A stretch of 64,000 nucleotides of DNA, taken from assembly GCA_017399175.1 (NCBI GenBank), contig JAFQEE010000023.1, positions 1 to 64,000 on the forward strand, written 5' to 3'. Source of the DNA: Clostridia bacterium (GTDB lineage Bacteria > Bacillota > Clostridia > Oscillospirales > Acutalibacteraceae). Of the stretch, positions 5,998-13,304 are shown in pieces; the stretch's first letter is position 1; each line of letters opens with the position of its first letter. Under the pieces are notes generated by a model. The model saw nothing but the letters and a program-made list of their open reading frames with translations. It was not told the origin of the DNA and did not search any database. The position numbers and the translations under genes are program-made.

Positions 5998-6405
5998 ATG
6001 TCAGGAATAACAAGCATACTTGCCATAGGACTTATATTCGGTTCGCTTATAGTATATGGCTATCTGAACGAAGACGAGGTTAAGGCTTGGGAGAAAAAAA
6101 CGAGGCTTAAAATCTGCAGGTACATATATAACAAAATCGTTGAGTATGAAAACTGGCGAGTTTTAAGAAGGTCAGGAATTAAGGAACAGGAAGTAATAAA
6201 TGCACTGTTTGAAAATGCCTACCACTATTATGACGGATATAAAACAGTTAAGAACCTTATAGGTGATGAAAATCATGAATTAGTCAAAGCATTAAGTAGT
6301 AAATGTTTCTCTTGCTTTATCGTGATAAAAGATAGTGGCCTTGGTGACCTGTTTTTAGAGTTCGTTGAAAACAAACAAAAAAATAACCGTGTCAGCGGTA
6401 ACTAA
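5998..6405 (+). CDS. Membrane-anchored hypothetical protein (135 aa)
   Basis: One N-terminal transmembrane helix (about residues 4-21) followed by a charged, largely helical cytoplasmic region with several cysteines. It starts after AAGGAGTGAGAAG and ends the small early cluster, just before two hairpins. No family recognised. Confidence 0.6.
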   Translation: MSGITSILAIGLIFGSLIVYGYLNEDEVKAWEKKTRLKICRYIYNKIVEYENWRVLRRSGIKEQEVINALFENAYHYYDGYKTVKNLIGDENHELVKALSSKCFSCFIVIKDSGLGDLFLEFVENKQKNNRVSGN

Positions 6406-6467
6406 CACGGCTATAAATACAAGGAAGTCATAATAAACCTCACAAATTTATTATAACTTCCTTTTCC
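6388..6467 (+). terminator. Two hairpins after the first early cluster
   Basis: CCGTGT/ACACGG pair across 6389-6412, overlapping the stop codon. A longer stem, GGAAGT.ATAATAAA with TTTATTATAACTTCC (6422-6463), is followed by TTTTCC. The second resembles a weak terminator; transcription may partly pass into the next genes. Confidence 0.5.
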
Positions 6468-6513
6468 TAAAATGTCAAATAAAAAAATTGTACAGAAAGA
6501 AAAGAGGAAGATT

Positions 6514-6753
6514 ATGAAAAATACATTATCAGATTTGAATAACTATCTTTTTGAGAGTATTGAACGTTTAAACGACGACAGTTTAAGCAATGAGGACCTT
6601 GAAAAAGAAATAAAAAGAAGTGAAGCAGTGCAGAAGGTTGCAAAGACAATTATTGATAATGGTACTCTTGCTTTACAGGCTCAAAAACATTTTGATGATT
6701 ATGCACCCGGGAATAAAGTTGCAATGCCACTTTTAGGTATTACAGATAAATGA
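6514..6753 (+). CDS. Phage early protein (79 aa), upstream of HNH gene
   Basis: MKNTLSDLNNYLFESIERLNDDSLS, then KEIKRSEAVQKVAKTIIDNG is typical of a small helical phage protein commonly encoded before an HNH gene; its function is unknown. ATG 6514 follows AGAGGAAG. The TGA at 6751-6753 is followed in the same frame by a 25-codon coiled-coil-like stretch ending at a TAG (6826-6828), so the protein may once have been about 104 residues. Confidence 0.75.
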   Translation: MKNTLSDLNNYLFESIERLNDDSLSNEDLEKEIKRSEAVQKVAKTIIDNGTLALQAQKHFDDYAPGNKVAMPLLGITDK

Positions 6754-6824
6754 CTGGTTAAGGAAAACACAGAACTTAAAGAGCAAGTGAAGAATCTACG
6801 AGAAAGGATAAAAAGATTAGAACA

Positions 6825-7463
6825 ATGGTAGGACATCGATATACAGATGAAGAACACGAGTTCTTAAGAAGTTATATACCGGGACATACATACAAAGAGA
6901 TAGTAGAAGCATATAACCAAAGATTCAAAGAACCTATTACAGCATCGAGAGTCAAAGGATATATAGGAAATCACAAACTAAATACCGGTAAAACAGGCAG
7001 ATTTGAAAAAGGTCATGTTCCGTTTAATAAAGGTATTAAAGGTATGTGTGCTGAAGGTTGTGAAAAAACATGGTTTAAAAAAGGTAACTTACCGCACAAC
7101 ACAAAGCCCATTGGATATGAAAGAATTACAAAAGATGGTTATATTGAAGTAAAAGTAAAAATGCGACCGAGTAACCATGATTGTAATGATAATTTTGTTG
7201 CAAAACACCGCCTTGTATGGGAACAGGTGAATGGTCCTATACCAAAAGGCTATAAGCTAATATTTTTAGATGGAAACAAGCAAAATTGTGTTCTTGAGAA
7301 TCTTGCACTTGTAAGTGAAGCTGAACTGTTGCAAATGACAAGAAATGGATTGCGAAGTGATTCATCAGAATTAACAGAAACAGGTGTTCTTATTGCGAGA
7401 GCAGGCGTTGCAATGTATAAGGCAAGGAAAAAATCGCATCAGCGGAAAAGAGGAAAACTATGA
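6825..7463 (+). CDS. HNH endonuclease (homing-type, NUMOD/HNH_3-like)
   Basis: 212 residues. The N-terminal region (about 5-55) resembles a small DNA-binding domain (YTDEEHEFLRSYIPGHTYKEI). GRFEKGHVPFNKGIKG and FKKGNLPHNT form a repeated linker. The HNH core is KHRLVWEQVNGPIPKGY, then LIFLDGNKQNCVLENL, with His near 127 and the Asn residues of the fold visible. Such genes are common free-standing nucleases in Firmicutes phages. Its TGA overlaps the next start. Confidence 0.85.
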   Translation: MVGHRYTDEEHEFLRSYIPGHTYKEIVEAYNQRFKEPITASRVKGYIGNHKLNTGKTGRFEKGHVPFNKGIKGMCAEGCEKTWFKKGNLPHNTKPIGYERITKDGYIEVKVKMRPSNHDCNDNFVAKHRLVWEQVNGPIPKGYKLIFLDGNKQNCVLENLALVSEAELLQMTRNGLRSDSSELTETGVLIARAGVAMYKARKKSHQRKRGKL

Positions 7464-7696
7464 CATTTGATGAAATGAAAGAAGCCTGGATTCAGCAAGT
7501 GCCGGTTATTCTTTGTACTGATGTTATAAATCCTCGCAATGAAACAGATGGACAATATGAATATAAGCGAATAATCGGATATGCAAATGAACTCCCAACA
7601 CCTGATAGTGATGCAATAACGAAAGTAAAGCTTGAAGATAAATGTGGGCGTTCGGTTACATACGCAAAACTTGAAGATTTGAAATTAAAAAATTAA
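7460..7696 (+). CDS. Hypothetical protein (78 aa) before the DGR
   Basis: Four-base overlap with the HNH gene. MTFDEMKEAWIQQVPVI, then DGQYEYKRIIGYANE and KLEDKCGRSVTYAKLEDL suggest a small beta-rich domain. No family recognised. Confidence 0.6.
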   Translation: MTFDEMKEAWIQQVPVILCTDVINPRNETDGQYEYKRIIGYANELPTPDSDAITKVKLEDKCGRSVTYAKLEDLKLKN

Positions 7697-7715
7697 GTTA
7701 AAAGGAGTGTTACAC

Positions 7716-8339
7716 ATGAGTAAAGTAACAGTAGTTCCAGCAGATGGAAAAATTATTATTGAGAATGTACCTAATGAAATGATTAGGTCCCTTCTTGGTA
7801 ATGGAACTCTCACAACGCTCAATAAAATTGAGCCTGGTGAAGTAGTAAAGGCGGGAATGTTTGAGATTATTGTTCTCGAGCATCTTGAGGAAGGAACAGC
7901 AATTATTTTCAAAAATGCTCTTGAAAAGAGAATGCAGTTTGACTCTAAATCAGGTAATTGGATTTCAAGTGATTTGAGAAACTATCTCAATACTGATTTC
8001 TATAAAACACTTTCAATGAATTTTGGTGCTGAAAACATTATTGAACATACAGTTGACCTTACAACTGTTGAGGGTAGTAAAAAGTATGGTTCAGTGCAGG
8101 ATAAGGTAAGTCTTTTAACCTGCAGTCTTTTCAGTAAGTACCACGATATTCTTGAAAAATACAAACTTGATAAATGGTGGTGGCTCTGTACACCTATTGA
8201 TGTACCCGGTTGGGAGGATTGCGCCCGCGCCGTCTACGGCATTGGGATACTTTACTACTTCAGCTGCTACATTGACGGTGGGGTTCGCCCGTTTTGTATC
8301 TTAAAATCTAATATCTTTGTATCTAAAGTGGAGGAATAA
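7716..8339 (+). CDS. DGR variable protein 1 (DUF6273/C-type-lectin fold)
   Basis: 207 residues after AAAGGAGTG. A 45-residue N-terminal extension precedes a DUF6273-like domain: ISSDLRNYLNTDF, a conserved helix, KWWWLCTPIDVPGWEDCARAV, then the variable segment and DGGVRPF. That fold displays hypervariable residues on its surface in DGR targets. The variable repeat (8219-8294) differs from the template only at template adenines. A 15-residue tail follows. The function is probably binding, but the location among early genes leaves the partner unknown. Confidence 0.9.
   Translation: MSKVTVVPADGKIIIENVPNEMIRSLLGNGTLTTLNKIEPGEVVKAGMFEIIVLEHLEEGTAIIFKNALEKRMQFDSKSGNWISSDLRNYLNTDFYKTLSMNFGAENIIEHTVDLTTVEGSKKYGSVQDKVSLLTCSLFSKYHDILEKYKLDKWWWLCTPIDVPGWEDCARAVYGIGILYYFSCYIDGGVRPFCILKSNIFVSKVEE
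8219..8294 (+). repeat. DGR variable repeat VR1
   Basis: 76 bp aligned without gaps to TR 9284-9359. Identical blocks at both ends (16 and 21 bp) enclose a 14-codon core with 12 substitutions, each opposite a template A. The 3' block contains a small GGG-TTCG-CCC hairpin, a possible part of the mutagenic-homing start site. Confidence 0.95.
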
Positions 8340-8343
8340 AACT

Positions 8344-8862
8344 ATGACATTAGCAGAAATTCAAGTAGGAAATACTTGTAAAACAGAAACAATGGAGCAC
8401 ATCGTTCTTGAACATCTTCCTGATGGTAAAACAGTTTGCCTTTCAAAAGACATCGTTACTTCAATGGCATACGATAAGAAGACAGGCATCTATACCAATT
8501 CAAATATCCGTAAGTACCTCAATTCAAAGTTCTTGGACAAGCTTACAAAAGAGGTTGGTGCAGAAAATATTATTGAGCATACAGTTGACCTTACATCTGA
8601 TGAAGGTAGTAAGAAACACGGCTCGGTAACAGATAAAGTCAGTCTTTTGACTTGTGAACTTTTCCGTAAATATAACGAAATCCTTGAAAAGTACAATCCT
8701 GGTCGTTGGTGGTGGCTTGCTACTCCTTTTGCTATTGAGTATTGGGAAGATTGCGCCCGCGCCGTCTACGGCAGTGGGGTACTTCACTACTACCTCTACA
8801 TCATTGACGGTGGGGTTCGCCCGTTTTATATCTTAAATTCTTCAATCTCTGTATCTGAATAA
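8344..8862 (+). CDS. DGR variable protein 2 (DUF6273/C-type-lectin fold)
   Basis: 172 residues, start at 8344 after GTGGAGG. It is a shorter paralogue of the preceding protein: both share EHxVLEHL..G, SxxRxYLN, ENIIEHTVDLT..EGSKK.GSV.DKVSLLTC and WWWL.TP. The variable segment (VR2, 8751-8826) again ends DGGVRPF. Two targets in tandem served by one template point to target gene duplication. It lacks the first paralogue's N-terminal extension. Confidence 0.9.
   Translation: MTLAEIQVGNTCKTETMEHIVLEHLPDGKTVCLSKDIVTSMAYDKKTGIYTNSNIRKYLNSKFLDKLTKEVGAENIIEHTVDLTSDEGSKKHGSVTDKVSLLTCELFRKYNEILEKYNPGRWWWLATPFAIEYWEDCARAVYGSGVLHYYLYIIDGGVRPFYILNSSISVSE
8751..8826 (+). repeat. DGR variable repeat VR2
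   Basis: 76 bp aligned without gaps to TR 9284-9359; 12 substitutions, all at template adenines. VR1 and VR2 share some changes (codons 1, 2, 4 and 13 of the core) but differ at others, so both have been rewritten at least partly independently. Confidence 0.95.
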
Positions 8863-8872
8863 GGAGAATTCT

Positions 8873-9256
8873 ATGGGACAAGACAAACCAAATGATAAGG
8901 AAATGCAAGTAATAATTAAAGCGAAAGAGTTGGCAGCTTACACTTTGGGAATTACCTCAAACAGTAAGAACTTCCCTAAAAAATTCCGCTTTACACTTGT
9001 AGATAAAATGCAAACGAGAAGCTTTAACATCTATGAGAGCTTGCTCGAAGCAAATCGCACACGCATTGAAAATAAGATAATCCGTGGAGATTTGCAAACA
9101 AAAGCAATTACATATTGCGAAGAATTGCAGTTTTATATCGAACTTTCCTTAATGAACAATATCATCACACCACAGAGGGCGGAGTTTTGGTCCGGTCTTG
9201 TCACCGATATAAAGCGTATGACTATTGCATGGAGAAAAAGGGATAAAGATAGATAA
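8873..9256 (+). CDS. avd: DGR accessory variability determinant (Avd)
   Basis: 127-residue, all-helical, Lys/Arg-rich protein (KAKELAAYTLGITSNSKNFPKKFRFTLVDKM is split by family-typical spacing; IENKIIRGD and EELQFYIELSLMNNIIT follow). It matches the Avd four-helix bundle related to S23 proteins, which binds the RT and template RNA as a pentamer. It lies 10 bases after target 2 and just before the TR, the standard order target-avd-TR-RT. Confidence 0.9.
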   Translation: MGQDKPNDKEMQVIIKAKELAAYTLGITSNSKNFPKKFRFTLVDKMQTRSFNIYESLLEANRTRIENKIIRGDLQTKAITYCEELQFYIELSLMNNIITPQRAEFWSGLVTDIKRMTIAWRKRDKDR

Positions 9257-9261
9257 AGCAC

Positions 9262-9428
9262 AGGCTATGCGTTGTCCGTTTTTTTGCGCCCGCGCCGTCA
9301 ACAACAATGGAATACTTAACTACAACAACTACAACAATGACGGTGGGGTTCGCCCGTTTCGGTGGAAAGTGAGAAAGAGTAGGCAGTACGCCGAAATCAG
9401 TGCACCACATCAAAAGAACGCATAGCCT
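9262..9428 (+). ncRNA. DGR template RNA element closed by a 12-bp inverted repeat
   Basis: AGGCTATGCGTT at 9262-9273 is perfectly complementary to AACGCATAGCCT at 9417-9428. The pair encloses the TR plus 57 nt downstream of it. In known DGRs the TR transcript and its downstream spacer form a structured RNA bound by RT-Avd. The boundaries here suggest a closed RNA domain of 167 nt. Confidence 0.75.
9284..9359 (+). repeat. DGR template repeat (TR)
   Basis: 76-bp template for VR1 and VR2, rich in AAC codons (AAC AAC AAT ... AAC TAC AAC AAC TAC AAC AAT), which diversify broadly while avoiding stop codons when A is randomised. It lies between avd and the reverse transcriptase and is not itself needed as protein code. 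Confidence 0.95.
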
Positions 9429-9442
9429 TTCCCTTTGATATT

Positions 9443-10474
9443 ATGACAGATTTTGAAAAGGTAACATCCTTTGAAAACTTATACCGGGCATATCGCACAG
9501 CAAAACGTGGTAAAGGATATAAGGGAAGTTCCGCAAGGTTTGGGACAATGGCTCTTGACGGAGTGAATATACTCAAAGAATTACTTATAAATCATGAATA
9601 TCGGATACGAGGTTATTCTGAATTCAAGGTTTATGAGCCAAAGGAAAGAGTTATAAAAGCCGGTGCTTTTGTAGATAAGATTGTGCAGCATAGTCTTTGT
9701 GACAATGTTCTTTTGCCGAAACTTGCCTCTGTATTCATTCGTAATAACTTTGCTGGACAGATTGGTAAAGGGACACTATTCGGTTTAGAAACACTTAAAA
9801 AAGATATGTATGATGCCTATACCATACACGGTATGAACATCTACATATTAAAAGCAGATGTAACCAAATTCTTTTATAACATTGACCACGAGATATTAAA
9901 GAAACTCGTGGCCGAACAATTTGATGATGACGGTATCAGATGGCTCTGTAATCTTATTATCGATAGCACCGATGGAAAAGGTTTACCATTAGGTAATCAG
10001 ACATCACAGGTGTTTGCTCTCCTTTATCTTAACGGATTGGACCATTACATAACAGAAACACTCGGTATTCAATATTACGGCAGATATATGGATGATTTCT
10101 ATTTGATTCATCAGGATAAGGAATACCTTAAATACTGTCTTAAAAAGATTACTGAATATGTAGAACACCTTCAATTATCTTTAAATGGTAAAACACAGAT
10201 TATGCCATTTAAGAATGGTATTAAGTTTCTTGGATTTCATACTTATATTCGTGACGGTAAGGTTGTTTGTAAGATAAGGAACGAGAATAAGCGTAATGCT
10301 GTTCGCAAATATAAAAAGATGGCCAAGCTTGTCGTAGAGGGTAAGCTTAGCCGTGAAAAGTTTATTGAATGCTATACATCTTGGAAAGCACACGCATCAC
10401 ACGGTGATTGTGATGGGCTTATCTATAATCTCGATGAACAGATTGAGAAAATATTAAGAGGTGAAAATGAATGA
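9443..10474 (+). CDS. DGR reverse transcriptase
   Basis: 343 residues. Motif A has D139 (KADVTKFFYNIDH). The DGR-type motif LGNQTSQ is at 183-189, and the catalytic YMDD is at 215-218, followed by a thumb ending FLGFHTY. With Avd it copies the TR RNA with adenine-specific errors, and the cDNA replaces VR. The length fits the compact DGR class, without maturase or integrase domains. The stop overlaps the next gene (ATGATGA-like), so it is part of the early operon. Confidence 0.96.
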   Translation: MTDFEKVTSFENLYRAYRTAKRGKGYKGSSARFGTMALDGVNILKELLINHEYRIRGYSEFKVYEPKERVIKAGAFVDKIVQHSLCDNVLLPKLASVFIRNNFAGQIGKGTLFGLETLKKDMYDAYTIHGMNIYILKADVTKFFYNIDHEILKKLVAEQFDDDGIRWLCNLIIDSTDGKGLPLGNQTSQVFALLYLNGLDHYITETLGIQYYGRYMDDFYLIHQDKEYLKYCLKKITEYVEHLQLSLNGKTQIMPFKNGIKFLGFHTYIRDGKVVCKIRNENKRNAVRKYKKMAKLVVEGKLSREKFIECYTSWKAHASHGDCDGLIYNLDEQIEKILRGENE

Positions 10475-10800
10475 TACATGAATTAAAAGAACATCCTGAA
10501 TTCTTTGAAGATGTGATTTCGGGTAAGAAAACATTTGAAGTGAGAAAAGCTGACCGTAATTTTAAGGTCGGAGACCTGCTTGCATTGAATGAATATAATC
10601 CTGATTCAAAGGAATACACAAATCGCTGCTGTTTGGTGTACATAGATTATATTCTTAATGATTCTAATTACTGTAAAGAAGATTATGTAATTCTCAATAT
10701 AAAGCCTTGTGCAGTAATCAAAAAGAATTCACCAAGATGTGAGTATGCATTTGAATTTGATTATTCGGTGCCAGAATTAAGTGAGGTAAAGCCAATATGA
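10471..10800 (+). CDS. DUF3850 (ASCH/PUA-like) protein
   Basis: 109 residues: IHELKEHPEFFEDVISGKKTFEVRK, then DRNFKVGDLLALNEYN is the DUF3850 signature, a small beta-barrel related to ASCH/PUA nucleic-acid-binding domains and common in phages. It overlaps the RT gene by four bases and the next gene by four bases. The specific role is unknown. Confidence 0.85.
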   Translation: MIHELKEHPEFFEDVISGKKTFEVRKADRNFKVGDLLALNEYNPDSKEYTNRCCLVYIDYILNDSNYCKEDYVILNIKPCAVIKKNSPRCEYAFEFDYSVPELSEVKPI

Positions 10801-11171
10801 CAGATAACGAGATTAAAAAGGCTTTTGAAGAACACATTGAACGCACTAAAAACATCAAGTATGGTGCAAGAAAAATGGCTATGGTTGATGTTGAACTATT
10901 AAAAAATACCCTTGACCTTATCAATCATAATGATGAAGAGATTAACAAATTAAAATATCAAGTCAACAGATTAAAGCAATATGACGAAAAACGAGATATT
11001 GACTTACATTCAAGGTTGAAAGCAGAAGCAAGAGCCGAAGCAATCAAAGAAGTTTTAGATGAGATAACTGAAATATTACACGAAGCGGAAATGCATGGGA
11101 ATTATGAGCCTTCCCTTACCATTGAAATTATTAATGATATTAAAGAGAAAATGAGGGTTGACAATGAATAA
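10797..11171 (+). CDS. Coiled-coil early protein (124 aa)
   Basis: Charged helical protein with a heptad-like centre (HNDEEINKLKYQVNRLKQYDEKRD) and KAEARAEAIKEVLDEITE. Translationally coupled to its neighbours by four- and eight-base overlaps. No enzymatic motif seen. Confidence 0.7.
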   Translation: MTDNEIKKAFEEHIERTKNIKYGARKMAMVDVELLKNTLDLINHNDEEINKLKYQVNRLKQYDEKRDIDLHSRLKAEARAEAIKEVLDEITEILHEAEMHGNYEPSLTIEIINDIKEKMRVDNE

Positions 11172-11256
11172 GAAAACAGCCTTTACGATTCTTTTAGGTG
11201 GACTTGCCTTTATTGCCTATGCCTTTAGTCTTATTTACTTTGTACTTTATATATAA
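11164..11256 (+). CDS. 30-aa single-pass membrane peptide
   Basis: Starts inside the end of the preceding gene (ATG 11164) and encodes MNKKTAFTILLGGLAFIAY followed by more hydrophobic residues. This is essentially one transmembrane helix with a basic N-terminus. Such peptides are often overlooked; coding is inferred from coupling, composition and the following ribosome site. Confidence 0.5.
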   Translation: MNKKTAFTILLGGLAFIAYAFSLIYFVLYI

Positions 11257-11268
11257 GGTGGTGAATGT

Positions 11269-11382
11269 ATGGAATTGATTATGGGATTATTTGCTTGGTT
11301 ATTCAACTTGTTTCAGGTAGTACCGTTAAGCATTATTGCAATATTAATGGAAGCGGACAAGTTTTTCAGTATGTTCATTTAA
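11269..11382 (+). CDS. 37-aa hydrophobic peptide
   Basis: MELIMGLFAWLFNLFQVVPL and a short charged tail, after AAGGTGGTGAA. It forms a single hydrophobic helix. It pairs with the upstream 30-residue peptide; function unknown. Confidence 0.5.
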   Translation: MELIMGLFAWLFNLFQVVPLSIIAILMEADKFFSMFI

Positions 11383-11394
11383 GGGAGCAATTAT

Positions 11395-11589
11395 ATGATT
11401 AAGTATTTCTGTAATATTTGTAAGAAAGAAATCAATATGAATGTTGACGGTGTAAGTGTTATGTTCAATGCTCAGGGTATGGCAATGCGAAACAGTATCA
11501 ATGAAGATTTACATCTGTGTTCAGAATGTTGTCATAAGTTAAAAACATTTATACATAATTCAGCGGAAATGAAAATTGAGGTGAAATAA
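11395..11589 (+). CDS. Zinc-ribbon-like small protein (64 aa)
   Basis: Two Cys pairs, CNICKKEI near residues 5-12 and LCSECCHKL near 44-52, form a probable four-Cys zinc site. It begins after AAGGGAGCAA and overlaps the next start. No named family is assigned. Confidence 0.65.
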   Translation: MIKYFCNICKKEINMNVDGVSVMFNAQGMAMRNSINEDLHLCSECCHKLKTFIHNSAEMKIEVK

Positions 11590-11771
11590 TGAAGATTAAA
11601 GAACTTATTAGCAAACTCAAGAAATACAATCCTGATGCAACTGTTAACGTAGTTGTTAATAGTACACCTAAAGATTTTAAAATTTGTTTTGGTAGTTCTG
11701 AAGGAGTATCAAAAAACAGTTGCGAAGATGTGAGTTTTATGGTGGATTGTACAGAAGAAACTGCAAAATAA
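11589..11771 (+). CDS. Hypothetical protein (60 aa)
   Basis: MKIKELISKLKKYNPDATVNVVVN is the common phage pattern of a helix followed by a beta strand; the rest is polar with two Cys. It overlaps the previous stop by one base (TAATG). Last gene before an intergenic hairpin. Confidence 0.6.
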   Translation: MKIKELISKLKKYNPDATVNVVVNSTPKDFKICFGSSEGVSKNSCEDVSFMVDCTEETAK

Positions 11772-11806
11772 AAAAAGACGGCGAAGCTCTAAAAAACTTC
11801 ACCGTC
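11767..11806. terminator. Hairpin after the DGR/early operon
   Basis: GACGGCGAAG (11777-11786) pairs with CTTCACCGTC (11797-11806) with one mismatch. The A-rich run precedes it on the plus strand, so a clear U-tract exists only for minus-strand RNA; it may be a processing or attenuation hairpin for rightward RNA. Confidence 0.45.
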
Positions 11807-11956
11807 AAGAGTACATTATATATGCACTTTTCTAACAACAATAGTATATCATAATGTGCTCAAAAAGTCAAACAAAACGGGGACGAAAAGAGTCCCTTGG
11901 TGGCCTCGTATTGTATAGTAACAACTCAACCATTTTATATTTAGGAGTACATAAAA

Positions 11957-12364
11957 ATGAATGCTTATAATCAAAGTCAATGTCAAGTCAAGTCAGGGGG
12001 ATTTATCTCCACCTTGCAGAAAGTTAAAGAGCAGATAAATTTTGAATACTTTCAGAGAAATTTTGAAAAAGACGAAGTGAAACAGATAATCGAATTCTGC
12101 AACATAATGGCAGATGTTCTTACCCTTCCACAAGAAACACTTGTTGTTATCGGAAAAGAACAGAGAAAAGCATCTACTGTTCAGGAAGTGTACGGACTTC
12201 TTGATGAAAGACACATTGAAACTGTACTTGTGAATTTTAATCAAGTGCGTTATGAAATCAAGAGTTTGAAAACATATATTCGCACAGCTCTCTATAATTC
12301 ATATTTTGAGATGGAGAATAAGGGTGCAAATGAGACAAATGTGAGGATTGCAGAAAATGATTAA
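11957..12364 (+). CDS. DUF6017-like replication-associated protein
   Basis: 135 residues. The C-terminal half (LDERHIETVLVNFNQVR, then EIKSLKTYIRTALYNSYFEME) resembles DUF6017, found at the C-terminus of Firmicutes replication initiators (single helical domain ending in a TALYNA-like motif). No winged-helix initiator domain precedes it here. Overlap with the next gene, a replication initiator, supports a replication role. Confidence 0.65.
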   Translation: MNAYNQSQCQVKSGGFISTLQKVKEQINFEYFQRNFEKDEVKQIIEFCNIMADVLTLPQETLVVIGKEQRKASTVQEVYGLLDERHIETVLVNFNQVRYEIKSLKTYIRTALYNSYFEMENKGANETNVRIAEND

Positions 12365-13277
12365 AGAGAAGATAACAAAAGCAGGGAAATTGTTAGATAT
12401 AGATTTTTATCCTTGCTGGTCTGATGGGAGAAGATTACCAACAGGACCGAAGAAATCAAACGGTTCATCAGAAGCGCAGCAGAAATATAACAACAATCAA
12501 GCGATTAAAGAAGCAGTATTTATCATAAACGAAAACTTTGACAGCAATGATAATATTTTATCTTTGACATTTTCTCCTGAAAATGCACCGCAGGATGAAA
12601 AAGAGTTGCATCGTCATGTCACAAATTACTTCCGTAGGCTTAAAAGACTCCGAAAAAAGGAGCTTGAAAGAGTAACAGAGATGTTAAAAAAATTGCCGGG
12701 TGATGAATTCTTTGATGTTCAGCGGAAAGAACTCGAAATCAAGAAAGCAAAATTAGAAGCTCCCTTTAAGTATTTTTACACAAGGGAAGAAATTGAATAT
12801 CAGCGTGGGCCTTTTAAAGGAAGAAAGAATTATCATCCACACATTTTTATAACAGGTGGTATTGACAGAGATAAATTAGAGGAATTGTGGCCGTTCGGTA
12901 CTCGTTGCAATGCTGACCGTTTTCAGCCTGAACGCTTTGGACCTGAAACAATGGCAAAGTATATGATGAAGGACCCTAAAGGTTATAGAAGATTCTGCTG
13001 TTCTCGTAATATGAGTCGTACATATAAACAGCCAAAGATTAAGACCAGCAGATTATCAGCTGCAGGAGTTGCAAAACTTGCTCAGGAAAGAGTTGACGAT
13101 GCAGCATATTGGGAAAAGAAATACAAAGGTTATCGTTTTGTTCGCAGTTATCCACGATTCAATGAATACAACTGTCATTGGTATATGACTGTGGTAATGT
13201 ATGCAGCCGGTGATGAACCTGTTCCAAAGTGGGATATGGATAATTGGCCGAATGACGATTGGCAGAATAATTTATAA
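12357..13277 (+). CDS. HUH-type replication initiator (rolling-circle Rep)
   Basis: 306 residues. Motif 1-like LSLTFS (about 68-73), motif 2 HPH at 160-162 (NYHPHIFITGG) and motif 3-like KYMMKD (Y202, K205) are in the order of HUH endonucleases. A long helical insertion lies between motifs 1 and 2. It would nick the origin through Y202. It overlaps the DUF6017-like gene by eight bases. It is the only replication enzyme visible in the prophage: no primase, helicase or polymerase gene was found. Confidence 0.75.
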   Translation: MIKEKITKAGKLLDIDFYPCWSDGRRLPTGPKKSNGSSEAQQKYNNNQAIKEAVFIINENFDSNDNILSLTFSPENAPQDEKELHRHVTNYFRRLKRLRKKELERVTEMLKKLPGDEFFDVQRKELEIKKAKLEAPFKYFYTREEIEYQRGPFKGRKNYHPHIFITGGIDRDKLEELWPFGTRCNADRFQPERFGPETMAKYMMKDPKGYRRFCCSRNMSRTYKQPKIKTSRLSAAGVAKLAQERVDDAAYWEKKYKGYRFVRSYPRFNEYNCHWYMTVVMYAAGDEPVPKWDMDNWPNDDWQNNL

Positions 13278-13304
13278 CAAGTCAGCGGAAAAGGAGTGTT
13301 GCCA

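Noticed and set aside
9225-9425. 66-codon frame through the DGR template repeat
   Set aside because: It overlaps the end of avd and reads the TR in the frame of the targets by necessity; TR functions as RNA and lacks a convincing start site.
9443-10474. Group II intron or retron reverse transcriptase
   Set aside because: No maturase domain, intron RNA or msr/msd; the TR/VR pair, Avd and the LGNQTSQ motif define a DGR.
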